Origin: Kyrpidia sp.
GTDB lineage: Bacteria > Bacillota > Bacilli > Kyrpidiales > Kyrpidiaceae
Reading direction: 5' to 3'
DNA: 34,745 nt
Assembly (NCBI GenBank): GCA_029960885.1
Contig: JASBVV010000066.1
Coordinates: 1 to 34,745 of the forward strand
Shown: positions 24,893 through 31,756 of the stretch, one piece after another
Position numbering within the stretch: the stretch's first letter is position 1
Layout of the letters: each line of letters opens with the position of its first letter
Notes under the pieces: generated by a model
What the model was told of the DNA's origin: nothing
Database searches by the model: none
What the model saw: only the letters and a program-made list of their open reading frames with translations
Position numbers and translations under genes: made by a program

Positions 24893-25747
24893 ATGGCTGA
24901 GATACGGGTCTTGCTGGTGGATCACCATCTTCGGTATCGCAGGGGTTTGCGCTCGATACTGGAGCTGGAAAAGGAGATGACACCCGTCGGGGAGGTGCGC
25001 GATGCCCAGGAGGTCATGGACGCCTTGGATAAATCGCCCGCCGACGTGGTGCTGATCGATCTGGCGACATTGGGGGACAGGGTCGGCGAGGTGGTGGGCG
25101 GGGTGAAGTCCCGGTGGCCCGGCACTCGGGTGATGGTGCTCGCCGATCGGGCGGAGGCCGGGCTGGTGGAGGCGCTCTGTTCCGGGGCGGACGGGGTCCT
25201 GCTGAAAGATGTCGGGGCGCCGGGCTTGGTGGACGGCATCCGCTGGCTTGCCCGGGTCGGAGCGTACCTGCACCCTGCGGCGGCCCGGGTGTTGATTCAA
25301 ATGCTGCGCACCATTCGGGCGAAACACTGCGAGACCGCCGCCTGCCGGGACGGGATGAGTTGGGACGGAGCGCAGCCGGCAGGGGTGTCTCCGGTCGCGG
25401 TTTCGGCGCTCCCCCTGGGCAAACCGGGGGACGGGAGCGATTCGGCGGACTGCGCCGCTCCGAGCGGATGGGCCTGGGAGCGGGGAAACGGTTCGGGCTG
25501 GCCGGCGCCCGGGGATCCGGACTCGCCCGGGACTCCCGGCGTGGTGGCTCCTTTGACCCGGCGAGAGTTTGAGGTGCTCCAGCTTCTCGCGGAAGGGCGC
25601 AGCAACCGGGACATCGCCAAAACCCTGGTTGTCAGCGAGAAGACGGTGAAAAACCATGTGGCCAGCATATTGGACAAGCTTCTGGTGCGGGACCGCACCC
25701 AGGCCGTTCTGGTGGCCCTGAAGCGGGGCTGGGTGAAACTGACGTAA
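24893..25747 (+). CDS. LuxR/NarL-family response regulator with eroded receiver domain
   Basis: 284 residues. The receiver domain (1-125) opens with IRVLLVDHHLRYRRGLRSIL. The usual acidic pair DD is Asp10-His11, the phosphorylation site Asp56 (DVVLIDLATL) is kept, the switch Thr/Ser reads Ala84 (VMVLADRAEA), and Lys105 is kept. Two of five key positions are thus changed, so phosphorylation control may be lost or altered. A long linker of about 90 residues, Gly/Pro/Ser-rich in its second half, separates it from the LuxR helix-turn-helix (about 220-284): LTRREFEVLQLLAEGRSNRD, then VSEKTVKNHVASILDKL with recognition helix intact. DegU is the best-known relative by layout. No histidine kinase gene is adjacent, so it is an orphan regulator. 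Start ATG 24893 has a weak GGGGAA box; the frame extends upstream without conserved sequence. Confidence 0.88.
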   Translation: MAEIRVLLVDHHLRYRRGLRSILELEKEMTPVGEVRDAQEVMDALDKSPADVVLIDLATLGDRVGEVVGGVKSRWPGTRVMVLADRAEAGLVEALCSGADGVLLKDVGAPGLVDGIRWLARVGAYLHPAAARVLIQMLRTIRAKHCETAACRDGMSWDGAQPAGVSPVAVSALPLGKPGDGSDSADCAAPSGWAWERGNGSGWPAPGDPDSPGTPGVVAPLTRREFEVLQLLAEGRSNRDIAKTLVVSEKTVKNHVASILDKLLVRDRTQAVLVALKRGWVKLT

Positions 25748-25830
25748 CCGGACCGGCGGGGTTGCGCCGGGGATGCTCGCCTTGCGGCGATGATCGACCG
25801 ACCGGCGATGCCGGACGGTGGCGTCGCACC

Positions 25831-25844
25831 CCGCCCATGGGCGG
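25831..25844. promoter_or_regulatory. 14-base perfect palindrome next to a -10-like box
   Basis: CCGCCCATGGGCGG is fully self-complementary and sits 4 bases before TATATT (25849-25854), in the position of a promoter spacer for the gene at 25880. No good -35 is present. It could be an operator or a chance GC palindrome. Confidence 0.3.
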
Positions 25845-25879
25845 AGCATATATTGGCAGCACCGAGGAGGTGCATGCCG

Positions 25880-26395
25880 ATGCTCGCCGTTTTATTGTGG
25901 ATATTTTCGATTTATGGATTCCTTTGCGCCGTTTGGCATGTGTTGAGACTTCTTTCGTATCGAAGGCCGGTATTTCCGCCGGTGTATGTGTTGTTGGTCG
26001 TGCGCAATGCCGAGCCGTTCATTGAAGGATTGCTCCGGCGGATCGCCGTGGAGATTTTGGATCACGCTCCAGGGCTGCGGGTGGCGGTGGTGGATGAGGG
26101 ATCGGAGGACAACACCGCGGCCATCGTGGAGCGTTTGGCGGCGCGGGAACCGTGGTTGGAAGTGTGGACCGGTCATGAGCCCGGCGAACCGCTGTTGCCG
26201 GTCGTCCCGAATCCCGGGCCCGGACGGCGGATGTTTCCCGAAGTTCCGTCAGGGCTTGCGTGGCCCCCGCAACGGTGGATCGGCTTCGACCTGCGGGAGG
26301 GGGCGGGGCTGGAGGCGGTGATGCCCAACCTGCGGGCATTGTGCGGCATCGGCCCGGAGTCCCGGAGGCAAAGCGGCTCGCCGTCCGACCGGTGA
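25880..26395 (+). CDS. Membrane-anchored, truncated GT2-like glycosyltransferase domain protein
   Basis: 171 residues from ATG 25880 (GAGGAGG about 9 bases upstream; ATG 25874 is too close to it). An N-terminal membrane helix (about 2-26, MLAVLLWIFSIYGFLCAVWH) is followed by the first unit of a family 2 glycosyltransferase fold: PVYVLLVVRNAEPFIEGLLR, then LRVAVVDEGSEDNTAAIVERLA, the counterpart of VVDDGSxDxT. The DxD metal motif and the acceptor half of a normal GT2 enzyme (over 220 residues) are not present. The C-terminal 80 residues are Pro/Arg/Gly-rich with no domain I recognise. It may be a short non-catalytic relative or a decayed gene. It is encoded between the orphan regulator and the SASP gene. 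Confidence 0.7.
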   Translation: MLAVLLWIFSIYGFLCAVWHVLRLLSYRRPVFPPVYVLLVVRNAEPFIEGLLRRIAVEILDHAPGLRVAVVDEGSEDNTAAIVERLAAREPWLEVWTGHEPGEPLLPVVPNPGPGRRMFPEVPSGLAWPPQRWIGFDLREGAGLEAVMPNLRALCGIGPESRRQSGSPSDR

Positions 26396-26476
26396 ACGCC
26401 CCCGGTGGTGCCAAACAGACGCCGTCCGGACGATCTGCCGGGGATGTTCTCCCCGGTGTTTTCGGGGATTTCCCGC

Positions 26477-26506
26477 GCATAAACGTTCTCTCCCCTGAAG
26501 AGACTA
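26477..26506 (+). promoter_or_regulatory. Candidate sigma-G promoter of the SASP gene
   Basis: GCATA (26477-26481), exactly 18 bases, GAGACTA (26500-26506; five of seven to CATNHTA). It lies 34 bases before the SASP start. SASP genes are standard sigma-G targets in the forespore, which supports the reading. Confidence 0.6.
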
Positions 26507-26540
26507 CAAGATACCCAAACGCGAAAGGGGGGAAGAGCAG

Positions 26541-26786
26541 ATGGCGCGTGGCCAAAAGCGGAACACCCCCGTGGTTCCCCAGGCCGGCCGAGCCCTTGAT
26601 CAGTTCAAGTACGAGGTGGCCCAGGAACTCGGCATCCAGGTGCCCCAGGACGGCTACTGGGGGACGATGTTGACCCGTGACACGGGGGCGATCGGGGGGA
26701 ACATGACCCGCAAGCTGGTGGCGCTGGCCGAGCAGCAATTGGCCAATTACGGCGGAACGGGGGCCGGTCGCACCCCCCAGGCCTGA
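26541..26786 (+). CDS. Alpha/beta-type small acid-soluble spore protein
   Basis: 81 residues. These proteins coat DNA in the dormant spore core and protect it from UV and heat. They are then degraded by the germination protease GPR to feed outgrowth. The first conserved block is ALDQFKYEVAQELGIQV (18-34), which contains the GPR cleavage site after the Glu of KYE-VAQE. The second is LTRDTGAIGGNMTRKLVALA followed by EQQLA (44-68), the DNA-binding helix-turn-helix-like part. A short N-terminus rich in Arg/Pro and a Gly-rich tail complete it. AAAGGGGGG lies 8 bases before the ATG. Single gene with a sigma-G-type promoter and a terminator. Confidence 0.95.
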   Translation: MARGQKRNTPVVPQAGRALDQFKYEVAQELGIQVPQDGYWGTMLTRDTGAIGGNMTRKLVALAEQQLANYGGTGAGRTPQA

Positions 26787-26851
26787 CGGCATTCGGGTAC
26801 GCCGGGCGGCCGACTCGGCGGCTCGGCCACATGGACGGTTGCGGCGAATCA

Positions 26852-26889
26852 GGGCGGGAACACCGATCAGGGTGTCCGCCCATTTTTTT
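26852..26889 (+). terminator. Intrinsic terminator of the SASP gene
   Basis: GGGCGG (26852-26857) pairs with CCGCCC (26876-26881), and inside it ACACC pairs with GGTGT around a 6-base loop. Then comes ATTTTTTT (T run 26883-26889). A second GGGCGG (26890-26895) after the T run could pair with the same CCGCCC, giving an alternative hairpin. Confidence 0.9.
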
Positions 26890-26927
26890 GGGCGGACCCG
26901 GGAGACGGGAGGAGATGGGCGCGTTGG

Positions 26928-26949
26928 TGTAGAATCGGTGTAGAATCGG
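26928..26949 (+). repeat. Tandem 11-bp repeat before recD2
   Basis: TGTAGAATCGG occurs twice back to back (26928-26938 and 26939-26949). Each copy holds TAGAAT, a fair -10 hexamer, so the recD2 promoter may have been duplicated. An ATG at 26954 after CGGAGG opens a 30-codon frame that overlaps the recD2 start. Confidence 0.5.
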
Positions 26950-26991
26950 AGGCATGCGGGGAAAAACGGTGCCGGTGTACGGCATTTTGGG

Positions 26992-29277
26992 ATGGAAGGT
27001 CGAGGGACGCGGTTGGAGACGGTCATTGGCGTGGTGGAACGGGTGACCTATACGGCGGAGGACGGCCCGTTTACCGTATTCGTCCTGCGGCCGGAGGGGG
27101 GAGGGCCCGACGTGACGGCGGTGGCCCGGCAAGAGGTGCGGGTGGGAGAGCGTGTGCGCGTGACCGGGCGCTGGAAACATCATGCGCGGTTCGGTCCTCA
27201 GTTTGACTGCCTTCACATCGTGGCCCTGGCCCCGAACAGCCGGGAGGGCCTGATCCGCTTCCTCGGGGGCGGGTTGATTCGCGGGGTGGGTCCGAAGACG
27301 GCCGAGCGGTTGGTGGAACAATTCGGCGAAAAGGTTCTGCGCGTGATCGAGGAGTGTCCCGAGCGGCTGCTTGAGGTCGAAGGCATCGGAGAGCGCAAAG
27401 CGGAACGGATTGTCGAGGGCTACCGGGAACACCGGCAGATGCGCGAACTGATGATGTTTTTACAGGACAAAGGGGTCGGGCCGGGCCTGGCCGGCCGGAT
27501 CTGGCGGGCGTTCGGACACGAGGCGCTCGAGGTGGTGCAGGGTTCGCCCTACCGGCTGGCTGAAGAAGTGTGGGGGATCGGCTTTGCCACGGCGGATCGG
27601 ATCGCCCGGGCGACGGGCATTGCCAGGGATCATCCCGAACGGCTGCGGGCGGGGGTGTTGTACGCCCTGATGCGGGCCGGGGAAGACGGGCATACCTGTT
27701 TACGGGAAGAGCGTTTGGTGGAGGAGGCGGGGCGTCTGCTGCTGGCGCCCCCGGAAGCGGTCCGGGAGGCTGTGGCGGATCTCGCCGCCCGCCGCCGGGT
27801 TTATTGCAGTGTGGCGGCCGGAGAGGCCGGGGGGGTCTGTTATGCGTTGGCCGCTTATTATCATGCGGAGCGGGGTGCGGCCAAGCGGCTGCAGATACTG
27901 GCTTCCTCGTCGCGGACCCTGGAAGGGGCGGGCGATGGGGAAAGCCCCGGCCAAGATTGGAATGATCCCGGGGTCGCCCGGCAGGGTGAGGCGCCCGGGG
28001 GCGATTCGCCCGCGGGGCAGCCGGAATGCCGGGAGATCACCCTCTCGCCGGAGCAGGAGGAAGCGGTGCGCGCCGCCATGCGAGAGGGGCTCGTCGTCAT
28101 CACCGGCGGTCCCGGGACCGGAAAAACCACCGTACTTCGCGAGATTTTGAAGAGATTGGAGTTGCAGGGCCGGCGGGTGGATTTGGCGGCGCCCACCGGC
28201 CGGGCGGCCAAGCGACTGGAAGAAAGCACCGGACGTCCGGCGAAAACACTCCACCGCCTGCTGGAGGCGGGATATGTGGAAGGCCGGGGATTGCGGTTCC
28301 AGCGCGGCGAGGCCCGGCCGCTGGAGGCCGATGCGGTGGTGGTGGATGAGTCCTCGATGGTGGACACGTTGCTCCTTCATGCTCTGCTCCGGGCCCTGGC
28401 ACCGGGAACCCGCCTGATTCTGGTCGGTGATGTGCATCAACTGCCGTCGGTGGGCCCCGGCCAAGTGCTGGAAGACATCATCGCATCGGGATTGGCCCGG
28501 GTGGTGCGCTTGACCCGCGTGTTTCGCCAGGCGGCGGAAAGTGGAATTGTCCGGAACGCTTATCGCATACTCGAAGGCGGCCTGCCCGAGACGCGGACGC
28601 CGGAGGACGATTGGTTTTGGTTGGAACGGCGCGATCCCGGGGCGGTGGTGGACGAGGTGGTGTCCCTGTGTGACCGGCGGTTGCCGGGATTTTTGGGACC
28701 CGGCGGCGAGGTGCAGGTATTGACCCCGATGCGCCGGGGACCCGTCGGGGTGGAGGGGCTCAACCCCAGGCTGCAGGAGGCGCTCAATCCCCCGGACGAA
28801 GACAAGCCCGAGGTCCGGGCGGGGACGCGGGTGCTGCGACTTGGCGACCGGGTGATGCAGATTCGCAACGATTATCAAAAGGAAGTGTTCAACGGAGATG
28901 TGGGCCGGGTGGCGGCCATCGATCCCGAGGAGCGGGATGTGGTGGTGGAATATCCCGATCCGCCGGGATCGCGCCGGGTGCGATACCGGGACGGCGAGTG
29001 GGAGGATCTGCAGTTGGCGTACGCCCTGTCCATCCACAAAAGCCAAGGCAGCGAATACGATGCCGTCGTGGTGCCGGTGGTGCCCGCGCATACCGTGGTG
29101 CTGGAGCGATCCTTGCTGTACACCGCGGTGACCCGGGCGAGGCGGCTGGTGGTTCTCATCGGGGACCGCCGGGCGTTGCGGCGGGCGGTGAGTCGGGTGA
29201 GGGCCCGGGGGCGCTCCACGCTGTTGGCGGCCCGGTTGCGGGGAGAAGTGGAGGATGTGGCCCATCCAGACAGGTGA
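26992..29277 (+). CDS. recD2: ATP-dependent DNA helicase RecD2
   Basis: 761 residues. RecD2 is the 5'-3' SF1B helicase found in bacteria without RecBC partners, used in replication-fork and repair work. Order of parts: OB-like N-terminal domain (about 8-80, GVVERVTYTAEDGPFTVFVL); tandem helix-hairpin-helix units (about 90-190, including GVGPKTAERL and VEGIGERKAERIV); a weakly conserved charged linker (about 290-340); Walker A GGPGTGKTT (Lys378); motif Ia PTGRAAKRL; Walker B VVVDESSMVD; GDVHQLPSVGPGQVL (motif III); TRVFRQA (motif IV region); HKSQGSEYDAVV (motif V); and YTAVTRARRLVVLIG (motif VI). ATG 26992 has no clear ribosome binding site. TTG 27013, in frame with GAGGG 6 bases upstream, may be the real start. 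Confidence 0.96.
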   Translation: MEGRGTRLETVIGVVERVTYTAEDGPFTVFVLRPEGGGPDVTAVARQEVRVGERVRVTGRWKHHARFGPQFDCLHIVALAPNSREGLIRFLGGGLIRGVGPKTAERLVEQFGEKVLRVIEECPERLLEVEGIGERKAERIVEGYREHRQMRELMMFLQDKGVGPGLAGRIWRAFGHEALEVVQGSPYRLAEEVWGIGFATADRIARATGIARDHPERLRAGVLYALMRAGEDGHTCLREERLVEEAGRLLLAPPEAVREAVADLAARRRVYCSVAAGEAGGVCYALAAYYHAERGAAKRLQILASSSRTLEGAGDGESPGQDWNDPGVARQGEAPGGDSPAGQPECREITLSPEQEEAVRAAMREGLVVITGGPGTGKTTVLREILKRLELQGRRVDLAAPTGRAAKRLEESTGRPAKTLHRLLEAGYVEGRGLRFQRGEARPLEADAVVVDESSMVDTLLLHALLRALAPGTRLILVGDVHQLPSVGPGQVLEDIIASGLARVVRLTRVFRQAAESGIVRNAYRILEGGLPETRTPEDDWFWLERRDPGAVVDEVVSLCDRRLPGFLGPGGEVQVLTPMRRGPVGVEGLNPRLQEALNPPDEDKPEVRAGTRVLRLGDRVMQIRNDYQKEVFNGDVGRVAAIDPEERDVVVEYPDPPGSRRVRYRDGEWEDLQLAYALSIHKSQGSEYDAVVVPVVPAHTVVLERSLLYTAVTRARRLVVLIGDRRALRRAVSRVRARGRSTLLAARLRGEVEDVAHPDR

Positions 29278-29295
29278 TCCGCGGCGCGGTCGGCA

Positions 29296-29317
29296 CCGGC
29301 GCCCCGGCCGGCGCCGG
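29296..29317 (+). other. GC-only hairpin after recD2
   Basis: CCGGCGCC (29296-29303) and GGCGCCGG (29310-29317) around CCGGCC, 18 bases after the recD2 stop. No T run follows. A second hairpin, CCCCGCC/GGCGGGG, lies near 29415-29436, and GGTCCG/CGGACC at 29505-29520. The stretch 29278-29546 is otherwise GC-rich without a gene. Confidence 0.45.
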
Positions 29318-29546
29318 AACCGGGTGACGCGGCCCGGGCCACTGAGGCCGGGAGGCGGAGTGACGTGGGCCCGGCGGACGGAGCGGTGCCCCGAGGGGCC
29401 GCCGGGAGCCTGGCCCCGCCCGAGCCAGGCGGGGAGCCGGGGGCCGCCGGATGCGGAGGTGCCCGATGGGCTGGGCCCCGGATGCGGAGGGCCCGCGATT
29501 CGAAGGTCCGGGTTCGGACCCGGCATTGGGAATGGAAGGTGGAGCG

Positions 29547-30310
29547 ATGATGGCAGACAAGACCGTGGAAAGGCCTATCGGGAGGGCGTGGACCTTATGA
29601 CCACAGAGAGTTTTACAGCCAGGTTGAAACAGGGGGCTTTTCCTCTCCCACCAATTCAGCCGGCGGGTCAGTTTGTACGGGTCTTTTCCTCGCTGCTGGA
29701 ACGGCACCGCGGGGTGGTGTGCATCGTACTGTCCGGTGCCCTGAGCGGCACCCTTCAGGCCGCCCGGACGGCGGCCGCCCAGGTGGAGGGGCCGGTGGCG
29801 GTGGTGGATTCCCTGTTTTCTTCCTACGGAATCGAGGTGTTGGCGGTGGAGGCCGCCCGAATGGCCGGGGAGGGCGTTTCCCTTGAGGACTGCGCCCGGC
29901 GTTTGAACGAACTCGCCCGGATGATCCGCGCGTATTTTGTCGTGGATGATCTGAACTATCTGCATCGCAGCGGGCGGCTTGGCGCGGCCCAGGCCCTGGT
30001 GGGTTCCATGCTGCAGGTCAAGCCGATCCTTACCTTGGAGGACGGGCGGCTGGCCGTGGCGGAGAAGGTGAGGACCCGCCGGCGGGCGGTGGACCGCATT
30101 GTGGAGCGAGTGGAAGAGGCCCTGCGGGCGGCGCCGCAGCGGGTATGCGTGATTCATGCCGACCGGGCGGAAGATGCCGAAGCCCTGCGACGGCGGGTTC
30201 AGGCGATCCTGCCCGGCCAAGACGTGCCGGTTCGGGAACTGGGGCCGGTGCTCGGCGCCCATGTCGGTCCGGGGGTCCTGGCTCTCTTGCATTACCCGGC
30301 GAATTGGTGA
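29547..30310 (+). pseudogene. DegV family protein gene disrupted near its start
   Basis: DegV proteins are about 280-residue fatty-acid-binding partners of fatty acid kinase. Codons from about 29560 on align well: GKAYREGVDLMTTESFTARL, VCIVLSGALSGTLQAARTAA with the lipid head-group Ser region, VVDSLFSSYGIEVLAVEAA, VDDLNYLHRSGRLGAAQALV followed by LQVKPIL, and the C-terminal HVGPGVLALLHY. The first 50 or so residues, including the VTDSTxDL strand that also binds the lipid head group, are missing. ATG 29547/29550 has a good AAGGTGGAG box and opens MMADKTVERPIG, out of frame with the rest. It stops at TGA 29598, overlapping ATG 29597 as ATGA. This fits a deletion that kept the start but lost about 45 codons and the frame. 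A 237-residue fragment from 29597 could still be made. degV precedes the comF genes in Bacillus too. Confidence 0.7.
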
Positions 30311-30370
30311 GCCGGGTCGGGTGATTACGGCACAGGACGGACGCTCACACACCGGGAAGGGGGAGGGGCC

Positions 30371-31132
30371 ATGGCGGGCGGCGGATCGGGGGACAGGCGA
30401 CGTTGGCGGGAAGAGTGGCTGGACCGGTTCTGGCCGCCGCCGTTTAATTGCCCGTTTTGCGGCCGCCGGGGCAGTCCGGTCGAGGTGCGGCTGCCGGGTT
30501 TGGGCCGGCGGGTTTTCGCCGACGCCTGTGACCGTTGCGCCCGGGAGCTCGGCGCCCGAATTCCTCCGCCCCATTGCCCGGGGTGCGGCCGGGGCGTCGA
30601 GGTGCCGGGCCCGTGCGGCGATTGCCGGCGCCGTCCCTTGGCCCTGCGCCGGGTGACGGCCTGCAGCCCGTACCGGGGGCCGGTGCGCGAGGCCATCCAC
30701 CGGGTCAAATACCAACGGGACGAACGGCTGGTGGAGTTGCTGGCCGGGATGCTTGCGGCGGCTTGGCCCGATCTGCACCCGCCCCCCGAGTCCGTCCTGG
30801 TGTCCGTGCCCATGCATCCGGAGAAACGAAAGACGCTCGGGTGGAACCACGTGGAGGTCATGGCCCGGGGTCTCGCGGCCGCGGTGGGCAAAACGGCGGT
30901 CCAGGCGCTGGAGCGCCGGGGCAACCTGCAGAGCCAGACCACCCGGGGGCGCCGGGACCGCCTGACTGCGCTGGAGGGGGCTTTCGCAGCCGTGGGTGCG
31001 GAGAGGATCCGGGGCCTCCCGGTGGTTCTGGTGGACGATGTCCTGACCACGGGGGCGACGGCGGATGCTTGCGCCCGGGTGCTGTTGGCTGCAGGGGCTC
31101 GCGAGGTGTACGGCTTGGTGGTCGCTCGGTGA
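30371..31132 (+). CDS. comFC: ComF family protein (ComFC), phosphoribosyltransferase fold
   Basis: 253 residues, ATG with GGGGGAGGGG just upstream. ComFC works with the helicase ComFA in DNA uptake during natural transformation. The N-terminal zinc-ribbon part has CPFCGRRG, CDRC, CPGCGRGVE and CGDCRRR (residues about 27-100), eight cysteines in CxxC pairs. The middle SPYRGPVREAIHRVKYQRDE and the PMHPEKRKTLGWNHVEVMA segment are typical ComF. The C-terminal PRPP-loop motif VVLVDDVLTTGATADACARV is that of type I phosphoribosyltransferases. It lies 60 bases after the degV relic. The comFA gene that sits between degV and comFC in Bacillus is absent here, so its role in transformation depends on ComFA being elsewhere. 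Confidence 0.95.
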   Translation: MAGGGSGDRRRWREEWLDRFWPPPFNCPFCGRRGSPVEVRLPGLGRRVFADACDRCARELGARIPPPHCPGCGRGVEVPGPCGDCRRRPLALRRVTACSPYRGPVREAIHRVKYQRDERLVELLAGMLAAAWPDLHPPPESVLVSVPMHPEKRKTLGWNHVEVMARGLAAAVGKTAVQALERRGNLQSQTTRGRRDRLTALEGAFAAVGAERIRGLPVVLVDDVLTTGATADACARVLLAAGAREVYGLVVAR

Positions 31133-31331
31133 GCGATGTTTTTGGAGGCGGGATCGCCGGCCGGGGGAGGAACCAGGGGGAGTGAAAAGGCGCCCGGAGG
31201 CGGCGTTGCCCGCTTGTGGTCGTTTTGACCCACATAAAAATCGGCCTTCGGGGCATGGACGATTGGACGTTCCTGTGGCAACATGGAAGAAGCGGGCGAT
31301 GGAACGGGCTGCGCGTGCCGACGGACAGGCA

Positions 31332-31357
31332 ACGTGTGCCGACCGCCCGCATATGCT
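31332..31357 (+). promoter_or_regulatory. Candidate sigma-K mother-cell promoter
   Basis: AC (31332-31333), 16 bases, CATATGCT (31350-31357), matching the sigma-K pattern AC-N15/16-CATANNNT. It lies 38 bases before the small gene at 31395. The motif is short, so chance is a real possibility. Confidence 0.3.
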
Positions 31358-31394
31358 GAGCGATTGAGGACCTCGCTGTTCGGAGGTGGAGGCG

Positions 31395-31598
31395 GTGGCC
31401 TCAGGCCTAAACACGCGCCGCACGTTTATCGAACTGTTCCAAGGTCCGACCTTGGAACACATCAAAAGTCAGATCCGCTTGACCCAGGACGCCGAACGGG
31501 CCGATCCGATTTCGGTCTCGGTGGTCAAAGATCGCCGGGAGTACAGTGCCTTGGTGGTATTCGCCTACCGCGAACTGGATAAAGACGAAGAAGAATGA
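31395..31598 (+). CDS. Small protein, possibly Cse60-like sporulation protein
   Basis: 67 residues from GTG 31395, chosen because GGAGG lies 8 bases upstream; GTG 31386 is too close to it. Predicted layout is beta-alpha-beta-beta: RRTFIELFQG, TLEHIKSQIRLTQ, then DPISVSVVKD and EYSALVVFAYRE, ending in an acidic tail DKDEEE. Size and layout resemble the short Firmicute protein Cse60, made under sporulation control, but I cannot confirm family membership by eye. A sigma-K-like promoter lies upstream and a perfect terminator begins 4 bases after the stop, so this is a discrete one-gene unit. The 260 bases before it, down to the comFC stop, hold no other gene. Confidence 0.65.
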   Translation: MASGLNTRRTFIELFQGPTLEHIKSQIRLTQDAERADPISVSVVKDRREYSALVVFAYRELDKDEEE

Positions 31599-31601
31599 GT
31601 G

Positions 31602-31626
31602 CGGGCCTGCCCGGGGCCCGTTTTTT
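31602..31626 (+). terminator. Intrinsic terminator of the small gene
   Basis: CGGGCC (31602-31607), 7-base loop, GGCCCG (31615-31620) and TTTTTT (31621-31626), starting right after the stop codon at 31598. Confidence 0.9.
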
Positions 31627-31756
31627 GCACCCGTCCGGGCGGTGCGCCCGTGGAGGTGCCCGGCCTTGGCCCGGCCCGGGAATTTCTGCTTGCGGCGGCT
31701 TCCCGTTCCCGCGCCCGTCCCCGGCTGCCCCGGAGTCCCTCGCCGTCCCCGCCCGG

